Assembly (NCBI GenBank): GCA_902801625.1 | Contig: CADCJI010000009.1 | Location: 1 to 64,000 of the forward strand | Length of the DNA: 64,000 bases | DNA from: an uncultured Bacteroidia bacterium | GTDB lineage: Bacteria; Bacteroidota; Bacteroidia; Bacteroidales; F082 | Direction of reading: 5' to 3' | In this document: positions 35,491 through 44,141 of the stretch, in pieces | Layout of the letters: every line of letters begins with the position of its first letter | Numbering within the stretch: the first letter of the stretch is position 1 | Notes under the pieces: generated by a model | What the model was told of the DNA's origin: nothing | What the model saw: the letters and a program-made list of their open reading frames with translations, nothing else | Databases searched by the model: none | Made by a program: the position numbers and the translations under genes

Positions 35491-37083
35491 TTATAGTTTG
35501 ATGTCGTCGCCGTTGGCATTTTGGAAGTTGTACTGCAAAACATGGAATTCGGGCATCGACTGCACCTTGAATTTCTTTCCGTATTTCTTCATCCATTTGC
35601 GACGAATCGAAAACAGGCCGTCCAAGGAAAGGTAGGCATAAATGAAGGGATGCACCTGCAAGGTCAAATGATTCTCGTTTTGGTCGACCATGAGGTACTT
35701 GAGGTGGTTTTCGATTTCGTCGATGAAGAGGATGGCGGGGCGAATCTTGCCTTCGCCGGCGCACACAGGGCATTTCTCCTGCACCTGCACCTCTGTCTCA
35801 GGACGCACGCGCTGGCGCGTGATTTGGATGAGGCCAAACTTCGTCGGGGGAAGAATGGTGTGCTTGGCTCGGTCGTGGGCCATGGCCTCGACCAAGGCGT
35901 CAAACAGATCCTTGCGATGTTTGGCTTCGTGCATGTCGATGAAGTCGACGATGATGATGCCGCCCATGTCGCGCAAACGCAACTGGCGCGCGATTTCCTT
36001 GGCGGCTTCAATGTTGACTTGGAAAGCGTTGTCTTCCTGCGAATTCTCCTTGTTCACCCGATGGCCGCTGTTCACATCAATGACATGCATGGCCTCGGTG
36101 TGCTCGATGACAAGGTAGACACCGTTTCTGATAGTGACAATCTTACCGAAAAAGCCTTTGATTTGCTTGGTAACATTGAAATAGTCAAAGATGGGTTCTT
36201 TGCCTTTGTAAAGTTGCACAATATCAACTTTTTGCGGTGCGAAAGTCTGAATGTTTTTCTGGATCTCTTCATAGAGTTTCTCGTCGTTCACATGGATATT
36301 GTTGAACGACTCGTTGAGCAAATCGCGCAGCATGACGCTGGTCTGGTCCATCTCGCTGACCATCCTACCGAAGGTCGTCATCTTCTTCATCTCGATGATG
36401 CACTGTTCCCACTTGGAAATCAAGGAACGCAGGTCGGCGTCGAGGTCGGCCACTTTCTTGCCTTCGGCGACGGTACGGATGATGACGCCATAGTTGGCGG
36501 GCTTGATGCTCTGAATCAGACGGCGGAGACGGTTGCGTTCCTCGCTGCTGCGGATTTTTTGGGATACCGAAATGCGGTTGGAGAAGGGGACGAGGACGAG
36601 ATAACGACCCGCGAAGGAAACTTCGGCGGTGATTCTCGGTCCCTTGGTGTGGATAGGCTCCTTGGCGATTTGCACGGGAATCAGGTCGCCCACATTGAGC
36701 AGATCCCCAATCTTGCCGTTCTTGGGCAGGTCGGGCTCAAGTTTGAACTTGTCCATGGGCACATCATCGCCACCGACGACCGCCTTCTTGTACTTGATCA
36801 GCGAATTGGCCTGCAGGCCGAGGTCAAGATAGTGCAGAAAAGCCTCTTTGGGATAGCCCACATCGACGAAAGCCGCGTTGAGGCCAGGCAATATCTTCTT
36901 CACCCTACCCAAATAAACATCACCAACTGCAAACTGGTTGTTGGTCTTTTCTCTGTGAAGTTCGACAAGCGAATTGTCTTCCAGAAGAGCGATGTCAACC
37001 TCCGAAGCGTGCGAATTGATGACCAAGTCGCGCGTCACTGTCTTCACTTCCACTGCAACCTCTTGCTGTTGTTCTTCAGACAT
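35491..37083 (-). CDS. rng: Ribonuclease G/E family endoribonuclease
   Basis: 530 residues, a cytoplasmic single-strand endoribonuclease for rRNA processing and mRNA decay. It shows an S1 RNA-binding domain near the N-terminus (GDVYLGRVKKILPGLNAAFVDVG), the RNase H-like and DNase I-like catalytic core with metal-binding aspartates in GGIIIVDFIDM and in HVIDVNSG, and the zinc-link motif CPVCAGEGK. The length fits RNase G rather than the long RNase E. It follows HU and a 29-residue basic protein on the same strand, suggesting a translation/nucleoid operon. Confidence 0.92.
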   Translation of the reverse strand: MSEEQQQEVAVEVKTVTRDLVINSHASEVDIALLEDNSLVELHREKTNNQFAVGDVYLGRVKKILPGLNAAFVDVGYPKEAFLHYLDLGLQANSLIKYKKAVVGGDDVPMDKFKLEPDLPKNGKIGDLLNVGDLIPVQIAKEPIHTKGPRITAEVSFAGRYLVLVPFSNRISVSQKIRSSEERNRLRRLIQSIKPANYGVIIRTVAEGKKVADLDADLRSLISKWEQCIIEMKKMTTFGRMVSEMDQTSVMLRDLLNESFNNIHVNDEKLYEEIQKNIQTFAPQKVDIVQLYKGKEPIFDYFNVTKQIKGFFGKIVTIRNGVYLVIEHTEAMHVIDVNSGHRVNKENSQEDNAFQVNIEAAKEIARQLRLRDMGGIIIVDFIDMHEAKHRKDLFDALVEAMAHDRAKHTILPPTKFGLIQITRQRVRPETEVQVQEKCPVCAGEGKIRPAILFIDEIENHLKYLMVDQNENHLTLQVHPFIYAYLSLDGLFSIRRKWMKKYGKKFKVQSMPEFHVLQYNFQNANGDDIKL

Positions 37084-37185
37084 AGTGTTTTTACTTTGGG
37101 GTTAACGATTTGATTGATAAAACAATAACACAACAATGGGATTAGCCAATGCTGTGTTATTGTCGTGTTTAGGCTCAAGAAGAGC

Positions 37186-37275
37186 TTATTTCTTCTTGTG
37201 TCTGTCCTTTCTCAAGCGTTTTTTGCGCTTGTGAGTCGACATCTTGTGTCTCTTGTGTTTTTTACCGTTTGGCAT
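37186..37275 (-). CDS. 29-residue basic ribosome-associated protein (AURKAIP1/COX24-like)
   Basis: A tiny frame from ATG at 37275 to TAA at 37186. The product starts MPNGKKHKRHKMSTHKRKKR and ends RLRKDRHKKK: more than half lysine, arginine or histidine. It resembles the short bacterial proteins annotated as AURKAIP1/COX24-domain (mS38-like) small-subunit ribosomal proteins, which in Bacteroidota also begin MPNGKK. It lies between hup (24 bases upstream) and rng, all on the minus strand. Composition alone could mislead, but the position and the ending fit a conserved ribosomal peptide. Confidence 0.7.
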   Translation of the reverse strand: MPNGKKHKRHKMSTHKRKKRLRKDRHKKK

Positions 37276-37299
37276 AATATAAAGATTTTTGTTGATTTC

Positions 37300-37572
37300 T
37301 TACTTAACAGCGTTCATAAAGGTCTTGGCAGGCTTAAAGGCCGGAATCTTGTGGGCGGGGATGGTGATGGCGATGTTCTTGCCAATATTGCGGCCGGTCT
37401 TTTCAGCTCTGGTCTTGATGATGAAGCTGCCGAAGCCTCTCAGATAAACATTCTCACCCTTAGCCATGGCGTTCTTCACTACTTCCATGAAGTTCTCAAC
37501 AACATTCTGGACAGCACCTTTCTCAATGCCGGTCTTGTTTGCGATTTCAGCAACGATTTCTGCTTTAGTCAT
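37300..37572 (-). CDS. hup: HU-family DNA-binding protein
   Basis: 90 residues with the standard HU fold: helical N-terminus (MTKAEIVAEIANKTGIEKGAVQNVVENF), the beta-arm start NVYLRGFGSF and a basic DNA-binding arm (RAEKTGRNIGKNIAITIPAHKIPAFKPAKTF). It binds and bends DNA in the nucleoid as a dimer. First gene of the run HU, 29-residue protein, RNase G. Confidence 0.95.
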   Translation of the reverse strand: MTKAEIVAEIANKTGIEKGAVQNVVENFMEVVKNAMAKGENVYLRGFGSFIIKTRAEKTGRNIGKNIAITIPAHKIPAFKPAKTFMNAVK

Positions 37573-37621
37573 TTTTTTCCTTATTTAATGGTTAGTTATA
37601 ATGTTTGTTGTAAATTTGCGG

Positions 37622-37629
37622 CAAAGGTA
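37622..37629 (-). promoter_or_regulatory. Candidate -7 box of the HU gene
   Basis: TACCTTTG on the minus strand, 50 bases before the HU start. Confidence 0.45.
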
Positions 37630-37712
37630 CGAACATTTTTGATACGCAGACCCTATTAATGCAATTTTTTTCTTCTAATGAGTTATAAATAAAGAATTTC
37701 GCCTCAATAATA

Positions 37713-38765
37713 ATGACAAGCAACATACAAGACACCTTAATTAATTGGTATGCCGAAAACCACCGTGACCTCCCTTGGCGACATGAGCCTACACCCTATC
37801 AGGTATGGCTTTCAGAGGTCATTCTGCAGCAGACGCGCGTCAACCAAGGCATGGATTATTACCTGCGTTTTGTAGAGCGATGGCCCTCCGTGACCGACCT
37901 TGCAAAGGCATCGGAGGAAGAGGTGCTGAAGATGTGGCAAGGTCTCGGTTATTACTCACGTGCCCGCAATCTTCACAAGTGTGCAAGACAAGTCGTGGAA
38001 CAATATGAAGGACAATTTCCCGCTGATTTCGAACAACTTAAACAGCTTCAAGGCATTGGCAGCTATACCGCAGCTGCCATCGCATCTATAGCTTTCAACT
38101 TGCCACACGCCGTGGTCGACGGCAATGTGTATCGCGTGCTCTCGCGTCTCTTCGACATCGACACACCTATTAATATTAGTGAAGGCCAAACCCTCTTCGC
38201 CCATCTTGCCGAGGAACTGCTGAACCGCAAACAACCAGGCCTCCACAACCAAGCCATGATGGAGTTTGGTGCCTTGCACTGCACACCCAAGAATCCCAAC
38301 TGCCTGCTTTGCCCACTGCAAGCCCAATGTTTGTCCCTCACCCATCAAACCGTGATGCAGCGCCCAGTGAAACTGCAAAAGGTCAAGGTCAGCACAAGAT
38401 ATTTCAACTATTTGGTTATCAGAATAAAAGACAATGTTTACCTGCACAAGCGCAGCGACAATGACATTTGGAAAAACCTCTATGATTTTCCCTGCATCGA
38501 AAGCGAAAAACCTATGACTGTGGAAGAGGTCATGGCCTCCGAGCAATTCAATCAACTCATTGGAAACAAGCCATTTACCATTACAAAGGTCTCCCCCGTC
38601 TTCACCCACAAGCTGACCCATCGTACCATCATCGCCCAATTCATCGAAATAAAACTTGAAAAAAAATTGTTGCGGATTGAAACAAAAGATTTATTTTTGA
38701 CCCCCGAAATGGATTTGGGTACTTTCCCTATTCCTCGCTTAATTGATTTATACTTAAACACTTAA
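37713..38765 (+). CDS. mutY: A/G-specific adenine glycosylase
   Basis: A 350-residue repair enzyme that removes adenine opposite 8-oxoguanine. The catalytic glutamate is in LSEVILQQTRVNQ (about residue 35), the helix-hairpin-helix is LQGIGSYTAAAIASIAF with the catalytic aspartate in VVDGNVYRV (residue 136), and a four-cysteine iron-sulfur motif lies in LHCTPKNPNCLLCPLQAQC. The C-terminal part (about 225-350) is the NUDIX-like domain that recognises 8-oxoguanine. It leads the conserved Bacteroidota gene order mutY-ssb-gldE-gldD. Confidence 0.95.
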   Translation: MTSNIQDTLINWYAENHRDLPWRHEPTPYQVWLSEVILQQTRVNQGMDYYLRFVERWPSVTDLAKASEEEVLKMWQGLGYYSRARNLHKCARQVVEQYEGQFPADFEQLKQLQGIGSYTAAAIASIAFNLPHAVVDGNVYRVLSRLFDIDTPINISEGQTLFAHLAEELLNRKQPGLHNQAMMEFGALHCTPKNPNCLLCPLQAQCLSLTHQTVMQRPVKLQKVKVSTRYFNYLVIRIKDNVYLHKRSDNDIWKNLYDFPCIESEKPMTVEEVMASEQFNQLIGNKPFTITKVSPVFTHKLTHRTIIAQFIEIKLEKKLLRIETKDLFLTPEMDLGTFPIPRLIDLYLNT

Positions 38766-38777
38766 AAAAACTACATT

Positions 38778-39230
38778 ATGGCAAGCTTGAACAAAGTCAT
38801 CCTCATTGGCCGACTCGGGAAAGACCCTGAAGTTACCACATTCGAAAACGGCAACCGCAAAATATCCGCCACATTGGCCACCTCAGAACGTTATCGCGAC
38901 CGCGACAACAATTGGGTGGAGCAGACCGACTGGCACAACATCGTGGTATGGGGCAACCTCGCCAACGACATCGCTGATGGCCGCCGCAACTATGCCAAAG
39001 GCGACTTGATGTATGTGGAAGGCAAACTGAGAACCCGTCAATACACTGACCAACAAGGCATTATGCGCTACGTCACCGAGGTCCATGCCGACAAGATGAT
39101 GCAGATGGCACCCGCCCGTCCCGTACAGCAATCGTCGTATGGTCAACCTTACGCTCCCGCTCCCGAGCCTGCACCAGGTTATACTCCACAAGCACCCACC
39201 CAAGACGAGGGTAATGACCTGCCATTTTAA
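38778..39230 (+). CDS. ssb: Single-stranded DNA-binding protein
   Basis: 150 residues. An OB-fold starts at NKVILIGRLGKDPEVTTFENG and runs through WHNIVVWGNLAN and YVEGKLRTRQYTDQQG to about residue 110. A proline/glutamine-rich linker and the acidic tail ending DLPF follow; this tail recruits repair and replication partners. It starts 12 bases after mutY, so they are co-transcribed. Confidence 0.95.
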   Translation: MASLNKVILIGRLGKDPEVTTFENGNRKISATLATSERYRDRDNNWVEQTDWHNIVVWGNLANDIADGRRNYAKGDLMYVEGKLRTRQYTDQQGIMRYVTEVHADKMMQMAPARPVQQSSYGQPYAPAPEPAPGYTPQAPTQDEGNDLPF

Positions 39231-39260
39231 CGGAATGATGCACTATGTCAAAATTATTCG

Positions 39261-39268
39261 TAATTTTG
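39261..39268 (+). promoter_or_regulatory. Candidate -7 box upstream of gldE
   Basis: TAATTTTG, 26 bases before the proposed TTG start of gldE. It could give gldE-gldD expression independent of mutY-ssb. Confidence 0.4.
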
Positions 39269-39294
39269 CAGCCTGAATTTTAAATCATAAGATT

Positions 39295-40644
39295 TTGGAA
39301 ACACCAGACCCTGACCCTCTCATAGGACTTCTCACCGTTGTTTCAAACAACTTCTACAAAGGATTTTCCGAGCAACCTATAGGCGCCATCATTGGATTGG
39401 TGGTGCTTGCTTTGTTGCTCATCGCTTCTGCCTTAATCTCAAGCAGCGAAACGGCTTTTTTCTCGCTTCAGCCCGCTGACGTCGAAGACCTCGAATCGCG
39501 CAACGATGCCAAAAGCAAACTCGTGCTGAAGCTCCGCGAGAAACCCAAGACTCTGTTGGCCACCATCCTGATTGGCAACAACTTCGTGAATGTCACCATC
39601 ACCTTGCTGTCGACCTATATCATGGCGCTGCTGTTCGACATGGTGAACTATCCTGTGGCTGCTTTTCTCTTAGAAGCGGTGATTGTCACTTCCATGATTC
39701 TCATCGTGGGCGAAATCACGCCGAAAATCTATGCCGGCAAGCGTCCCGTCAAGATGGCCCGCTTCATGGCCAGACCACTGCGATTCCTCATTGGTCTTTT
39801 CAAACCTTTGAGCAAGTTATTGGTCAACTCCACCTCGTTCATGGACAAGCACTTGGAGAAAAAGAAAGGCGAAATCTCCATGGAAGACCTCTCCACTGCG
39901 GTCGACATCGCCACCGAAGAATCCACCCCGCTCGACGAGAAACAGATGCTGAAGGGCATCGCCTCATTCAGTGAGAAAGAGGTAAGCGGTGTGATGATTC
40001 CTCGCGTCGACATCATCGGCGTGGAAAAAGGCATGGAATTCACCGAGATGCTGGCTGTGGTCATCAAGAGCGGATTCTCAAGGATACCCGTTTACGACGA
40101 GACCTTGGACAAGGTGGAAGGCATCCTATATGTGAAAGATCTTCTCCCCTACCTTGACGCCCAATCCTACGAATGGCAGAAGCTGATCCGTCCTGCCTTC
40201 TTCGTACCCGAGAACCGCAAGATCAACGATCTGTTCCAAGACTTCCGCGAGAAGAAGATACACATCGCCATTGTCGTCGACGAATACGGCGGCACCTCTG
40301 GCCTCATCACGATGGAGGATGTCATCGAGGAAATCGTGGGCGAAATCAATGACGAATTTGACGAAGCCAACACGGAAGAACACTATACCAAACTTGACGA
40401 TGGTTCCTATCTCTTCAAGGCTCAGACCAGCATCGTCGACTTCTGCAAGGTGTTTGGCGTCGACGAAAACTACTTCGAGCCCATGCAGGGCGAGGCCGAC
40501 ACCTTGGCCGGACTCATCCTCGAAATCGAAGGCCGCATCCCTGAAATCGGGTTTAAGTTCAATTTTGAGAAGTTCCAAATGGAGATTACTGATGCCGACA
40601 CCAAGCGCATCAAAGAAGTAAAGGTTGTTTTTGACGAAGAATAA
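39295..40644 (+). CDS. gldE: Gliding motility-associated protein GldE (CNNM/CBS domain)
   Basis: 449 residues. An N-terminal DUF21/CNNM membrane domain (about 30-200, three or four helices including the SSSETAFFS motif), a CBS-domain pair (about 215-340, MIPRVDIIGVEKGM and YGGTSGLITMEDVIEEIVGEI) and a C-terminal CorC/HlyC domain. GldE accompanies GldD and supports gliding and T9SS function in Bacteroidota; the fold otherwise belongs to magnesium/cobalt transport. The start is a TTG; no ATG occurs in frame before the first membrane helix. Two inverted repeat copies lie between it and gldD. Confidence 0.85.
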   Translation: METPDPDPLIGLLTVVSNNFYKGFSEQPIGAIIGLVVLALLLIASALISSSETAFFSLQPADVEDLESRNDAKSKLVLKLREKPKTLLATILIGNNFVNVTITLLSTYIMALLFDMVNYPVAAFLLEAVIVTSMILIVGEITPKIYAGKRPVKMARFMARPLRFLIGLFKPLSKLLVNSTSFMDKHLEKKKGEISMEDLSTAVDIATEESTPLDEKQMLKGIASFSEKEVSGVMIPRVDIIGVEKGMEFTEMLAVVIKSGFSRIPVYDETLDKVEGILYVKDLLPYLDAQSYEWQKLIRPAFFVPENRKINDLFQDFREKKIHIAIVVDEYGGTSGLITMEDVIEEIVGEINDEFDEANTEEHYTKLDDGSYLFKAQTSIVDFCKVFGVDENYFEPMQGEADTLAGLILEIEGRIPEIGFKFNFEKFQMEITDADTKRIKEVKVVFDEE

Positions 40645-40647
40645 ACC

Positions 40648-40698
40648 GGTGCTTCGACAGGCTCAGCAACCTAAGGTCCCTGAGCTCGTCGAAGGGCC
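40648..40698. repeat. Head-to-head pair of CTTCGACAGGCTCAG repeats
   Basis: One copy at 40648-40671 (CTTCGACAGGCTCAG) and an inverted copy at 40675-40698 (CTGAGCTCGTCGAAGG), separated by three bases, so together they can fold into a cruciform or hairpin. The pair lies 4 bases after the gldE stop and 18 before the gldD start. Confidence 0.85.
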
Positions 40699-40715
40699 GA
40701 CCAAATAGAACAAAC

Positions 40716-41306
40716 ATGAAAATCAACAAGTTAATAGTTCCTCTGGTAACCATGGTTTTGGCTTGCTTTATCGTTTCTTGCGATGACGAGACATCCTACC
40801 TGCCCAAGCCGCGCGGCTATTTCCGCATCGACCTGCCAGAAAAGTCATACAGCCATGTCGACACCATTGAACGGTATAGCTTTGAGTGTCCCAACTACGC
40901 CCATTTGACATACGACCGCTATTCGCCTGATGAAAAGAACTGGGTCAACATCGAAATGCCGCAATTCAAAGGCTCCATCCATCTGACACACAAACCCGTG
41001 AATGGCAACTTGGGCGAATATCTGGAAGATGTCCACACCATGGTGACCAAGCATCTGCAAAAAGCCAATGGCATGCACGACAGCTTGATTGTCAACGAAG
41101 AACATAAAGTTTACGGCCTCTTCATCGAGATGGACGGCAAGGGCGTGGCCACCCCGATGCAGTTCTACCTCACTGACAGCACGAAAAACTTCGTGCGCGG
41201 CGCCCTCTACTTCAACTTCCAGCCTGACAACGACTCAATGCAGCCCGTCATCAACTTCATCCGCAAGGACATCGACCACATGATCAACACATTCGAGTGG
41301 AAGTAA
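40716..41306 (+). CDS. gldD: Gliding motility lipoprotein GldD
   Basis: 196 residues with a lipoprotein signal peptide (VLACFIVSC, lipid cysteine 22) and the GldD signature right after it: YLPKPRGYFRIDLPEKSY. The rest is a compact domain (NWVNIEMPQFKGSIHLTHKP, GVATPMQFYLTDSTKNFVRGALYF). GldD is needed for gliding and protein secretion in Flavobacterium and is conserved as a T9SS-associated protein in non-gliding Bacteroidales. It fits the many T9SS substrates in this window. Confidence 0.92.
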   Translation: MKINKLIVPLVTMVLACFIVSCDDETSYLPKPRGYFRIDLPEKSYSHVDTIERYSFECPNYAHLTYDRYSPDEKNWVNIEMPQFKGSIHLTHKPVNGNLGEYLEDVHTMVTKHLQKANGMHDSLIVNEEHKVYGLFIEMDGKGVATPMQFYLTDSTKNFVRGALYFNFQPDNDSMQPVINFIRKDIDHMINTFEWK

Positions 41307-41371
41307 AACCTACAAATTTGCATTTTTTGCAAGTTTTGTTCTCCCTTTTTCAACAAAAAACCTTATTTTCG

Positions 41372-41396
41372 CGGCGCGAAATCAATTTTTGCGCCG
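41372..41396 (+). other. GC-rich hairpin in the corA leader
   Basis: CGGCGC (41372-41377) and GCGCCG (41391-41396) enclose a 13-base loop, about 40 bases upstream of the corA start and just after a TTATTTTCG -7-like sequence. It would lie at the 5' end of the transcript. Too short for a known magnesium riboswitch. Confidence 0.35.
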
Positions 41397-41438
41397 ATGT
41401 AAATAGAGTATTCACTTTAAAGAAAGGGGGAAAGGCCT

Positions 41439-42356
41439 ATGATTAACAGCCTGAAAATCGGGAACTTGACTTGGCGTCATCTCAACAACCCAACGGAAGA
41501 AGACTTTGAATTCCTGAAAGACCGATTTCATTTCCACCCTTTAGACATCGAAGACTGTAAATCGGTGAACCAACGCCCGAAAATCGATATTTACGACGAT
41601 TATTATTTCCTTATCCTTCATTTCCCCAACTTCGACCGTCAGAACAAGTTCGTGAAAATCAAGGAGGTGAAGATTTTCTGGGGCAAAGACTACATCATCT
41701 CCATAGAGAAGAACCCATGGGGGGTGTCGCAACTCTTTGAGGAATACGAAGAGCGCATCCAAAACGGCGAGGAGATGAGCTTCCGCAACTCCGATATTCT
41801 GCTCTACCGCATTCTCGAGAAACTGATGACTGAATCGGTATATCTGTTGCGCAAGGTCGGATTGGATGTGGAATTAATCAATCGCGAGTTGTTGCAGGAA
41901 AAACAGGTGAAAATCATCGAACGCATCAGCGTGACGCGCAAGAACCTCATCTTGATCAACACCATCTTCAAGCCGCAGCTGCGACTCTTCCACCTCTTTG
42001 AGACCGGTAAAGTGACCGGCTTCACCGACGATGTGGAGTACATGGAAGACTACTGGGGCAACATCCTCGACTACCTGCAAAAGCTGTGGGATATGACCGA
42101 GGACTACGAGGAACTGATCGAAGGCCTCTCCATGACCTTCGACTCGATGCAGACCAACAAGACCAACGAGACGATGAAAATCCTGACCTTGGTGTCGACT
42201 ATCATCCTGCCTTTGACCTTCATTACAGGTCTTTACGGCATGAATGTCACTCTTCCCTTGCAAGAATACGCTTGGGCCTTCTGGGCCATCATGGGTTTCA
42301 TGGCACTGGTGGCCGCAGGATTCTATATCTATTTCAGGCACAAGAAAATGATGTAA
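41439..42356 (+). CDS. corA: CorA-family magnesium transporter
   Basis: 305 residues. A large cytoplasmic N-terminal domain (about 1-245, with LNNPTEEDFEFLKDRFHFHP at the start and a long stalk helix) precedes two C-terminal transmembrane helices (about 250-268 and 281-299). The family signature GMN lies at residues 267-269 (TGLYGMNVTLPL). It forms a pentameric magnesium, possibly cobalt, channel in the inner membrane. Confidence 0.93.
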   Translation: MINSLKIGNLTWRHLNNPTEEDFEFLKDRFHFHPLDIEDCKSVNQRPKIDIYDDYYFLILHFPNFDRQNKFVKIKEVKIFWGKDYIISIEKNPWGVSQLFEEYEERIQNGEEMSFRNSDILLYRILEKLMTESVYLLRKVGLDVELINRELLQEKQVKIIERISVTRKNLILINTIFKPQLRLFHLFETGKVTGFTDDVEYMEDYWGNILDYLQKLWDMTEDYEELIEGLSMTFDSMQTNKTNETMKILTLVSTIILPLTFITGLYGMNVTLPLQEYAWAFWAIMGFMALVAAGFYIYFRHKKMM

Positions 42357-42377
42357 TCAGTTATCAGTTTGAAGTTG

Positions 42378-42418
42378 TCAGTTGTTCAGTTTTGTTGAAC
42401 TACAAATTGAACAACTGA
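42378..42418. terminator. Hairpin between convergent corA and endonuclease genes
   Basis: TCAGTTGTTCA and TGAACAACTGA form an 11-bp perfect stem with further A/T pairs inside. More TGAACAACTGA-like units flank it, so it may also belong to a repeat family. Confidence 0.6.
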
Positions 42419-42437
42419 ACAACTGATACCTGAACAA

Positions 42438-43502
42438 CTATTTCACAAGAAGTTTCTCGTATTTCACCACATTGCCATTGCGCATCAATTTTACGATGTA
42501 GCAGCCTCTGTTGAAATCGGAAGGGATAGTCACAGTAAAATCACCAACGGCATTACCCATAGCCTTAAGCACCGTACGCCCACACAGGTCGCAGATAGCC
42601 ACAGCATCAAACTGTTGGGCATTTCCACTGAGATGCAAAGTTTGGCCACGGTCGATGGGGTTAGGGAAAAGATAAACAGCTGCATGTTCCTCTCCCACGG
42701 CATTCCAATTCGGATCCCAAATCATGCGGGCATATTCCGGATGGTCGACGAAGGGGTTTCGGTTATGCTGGTAGTCGTCGTAGATGGCATTGTTGCGGTC
42801 AATTTCCTTCTGACTGACAGGATCTTGCTCATTCCAACGAAGAAAAAGTTGTATGGCCCAAGGCTTGATTTCCGATTTGGTAGTCATGTCGCTCGAACCC
42901 CAATTGGCATCTTCCGTATAGTAACGAACGCTCATATACATAAGAGCGCGAGCCAAGTCACCTTTGTACTCGTCGATAGGCTCAAAGGCCGTCCCCGAAA
43001 AGCCTGGGGTCTTGCAAGTGCCAAGTTTTGAACCATTGCGTGAAGTCCAAGAAGCAGAGCCCACCTCACCATATGCATAATTGCTACGACGACCGTTCAC
43101 ATAGCCGTCCGTTGGAAAAATATGGTGCAAGTCGGTACGCGGTGTTGTCTGTTCGTTGAACCAACTCTGCGGCCAAGAGTGCTCACGATTGTAGCATGAA
43201 CCCTCGTTAGTGTAGTTACCGCATTGATCCTCACCAAGATAATAGATGTACGGAGGTGTACCATTGGGATTGTCGGAATACATGTCCCACACAACGCCAT
43301 TGCCCTTGTTGTCGGTGCTCCAGAATGCATTCCACAATTGGGCATAAGAGATAGATGTGTGTCCCTTGATAATATTGTGCAAGGCCGACTTAAGTTGGTT
43401 GCCTGTGAGTCCATTGGCAGAGTTGTAATAGTTTGTTGGTGGCTGAGCCACAGCGCATACGGCCAAAAAAAGCGCGAAGACAAAAGCAAGCAAACGTTTC
43501 AT
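42438..43502 (-). CDS. Secreted endonuclease I (EndA family) with T9SS sorting domain
   Basis: 354 residues. A signal peptide (1-19) precedes an endonuclease I domain (about 25-265) with the His-Me motif REHSWPQSWF and the downstream DLHHIFPTDGYVNGRRSNYAYGEV. A type A sorting domain ends the protein (YLFPNPIDRGQT to VKYEKLLVK). It would cut extracellular DNA, for nutrients or against extracellular DNA matrices. It starts 6 bases after the mntP-like gene and is probably co-transcribed with it. A larger paralogue lies at 48266. Confidence 0.9.
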   Translation of the reverse strand: MKRLLAFVFALFLAVCAVAQPPTNYYNSANGLTGNQLKSALHNIIKGHTSISYAQLWNAFWSTDNKGNGVVWDMYSDNPNGTPPYIYYLGEDQCGNYTNEGSCYNREHSWPQSWFNEQTTPRTDLHHIFPTDGYVNGRRSNYAYGEVGSASWTSRNGSKLGTCKTPGFSGTAFEPIDEYKGDLARALMYMSVRYYTEDANWGSSDMTTKSEIKPWAIQLFLRWNEQDPVSQKEIDRNNAIYDDYQHNRNPFVDHPEYARMIWDPNWNAVGEEHAAVYLFPNPIDRGQTLHLSGNAQQFDAVAICDLCGRTVLKAMGNAVGDFTVTIPSDFNRGCYIVKLMRNGNVVKYEKLLVK

Positions 43503-43508
43503 TTTTCT

Positions 43509-44084
43509 TCAGATTAAATCAGTAAAAAGGTATAATACAGCTATCACCACCATGAACACCGAGGCCGCAAATTCGATGAAACTCATCTTTTTCATCACGC
43601 CTGGAACAAAAGTGATGCGCACAGTAATAAGAGCCCACAAAAACCCTGCCACGACAACAGCCAAGAAGAACCAGTTGCCCAATGGCAGAGCATGTATAAA
43701 GAAAGGTCCCGTCAACGACATAAGGAAAACATCGAATGCCGCCATAACAGAGAGCAGGATGAAGTCCCAATCGCTCCTAACCGTATAGAGCATCTTGCCT
43801 TTCAGCACCCGCATGGAGTCGACAAATATCTTGACAGCCACCACAATCATCATCATAAAAACCAAATAGGGAGCAAACTCGTCGACGAAAAGGTGACTCA
43901 TTAGCTTGCCGAGATAATAGCCCGCCACGGCCATCACGCCTTGACTGAGACCAAATATCAAGGGGATCAAATACCTCTTCACAGGTTTGTCGTCGGCGTT
44001 GACCAAGCCCACCGCTCGAGTGACCACTGGAGAGGTCAGGCAGAGAACAAAAAAGATGCTGATGATAATTGCAGAAGTGCTCAT
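43509..44084 (-). CDS. MntP-like membrane protein (putative manganese efflux)
   Basis: 191 residues with six hydrophobic segments in two halves, as in MntP exporters. The second half keeps AAFDVFLMSL, matching the family's aspartate-containing DAFAVS repeat, and GLSQGVMAVAGYYLGKL matches the usual FGxxQ segment. The first half lacks the matching aspartate: it reads CLTSPVVTRAVGL. The protein is therefore a divergent relative and its ion is uncertain. A -7 box lies 20 bases upstream; the EndA gene follows after 6 bases. Confidence 0.55.
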   Translation of the reverse strand: MSTSAIIISIFFVLCLTSPVVTRAVGLVNADDKPVKRYLIPLIFGLSQGVMAVAGYYLGKLMSHLFVDEFAPYLVFMMMIVVAVKIFVDSMRVLKGKMLYTVRSDWDFILLSVMAAFDVFLMSLTGPFFIHALPLGNWFFLAVVVAGFLWALITVRITFVPGVMKKMSFIEFAASVFMVVIAVLYLFTDLI

Positions 44085-44103
44085 GAGTGTTGGTTATGGA
44101 ATG

Positions 44104-44111
44104 CAAAAGTA
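44104..44111 (-). promoter_or_regulatory. Candidate -7 box of the mntP-like gene
   Basis: TACTTTTG on the minus strand, 20 bases before the start at 44084 and downstream of the tnaA terminator. Confidence 0.45.
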
Positions 44112-44141
44112 AGCATTCTTATCGAATAAGAGCTATATTCC

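Noticed and set aside
35521-37113. A 530-codon open frame on the plus strand, opposite the RNase G gene
   Set aside because: It mirrors the real gene almost base for base, as expected from codon bias. Its product has no family motifs, while the minus-strand product has the full RNase G domain set.
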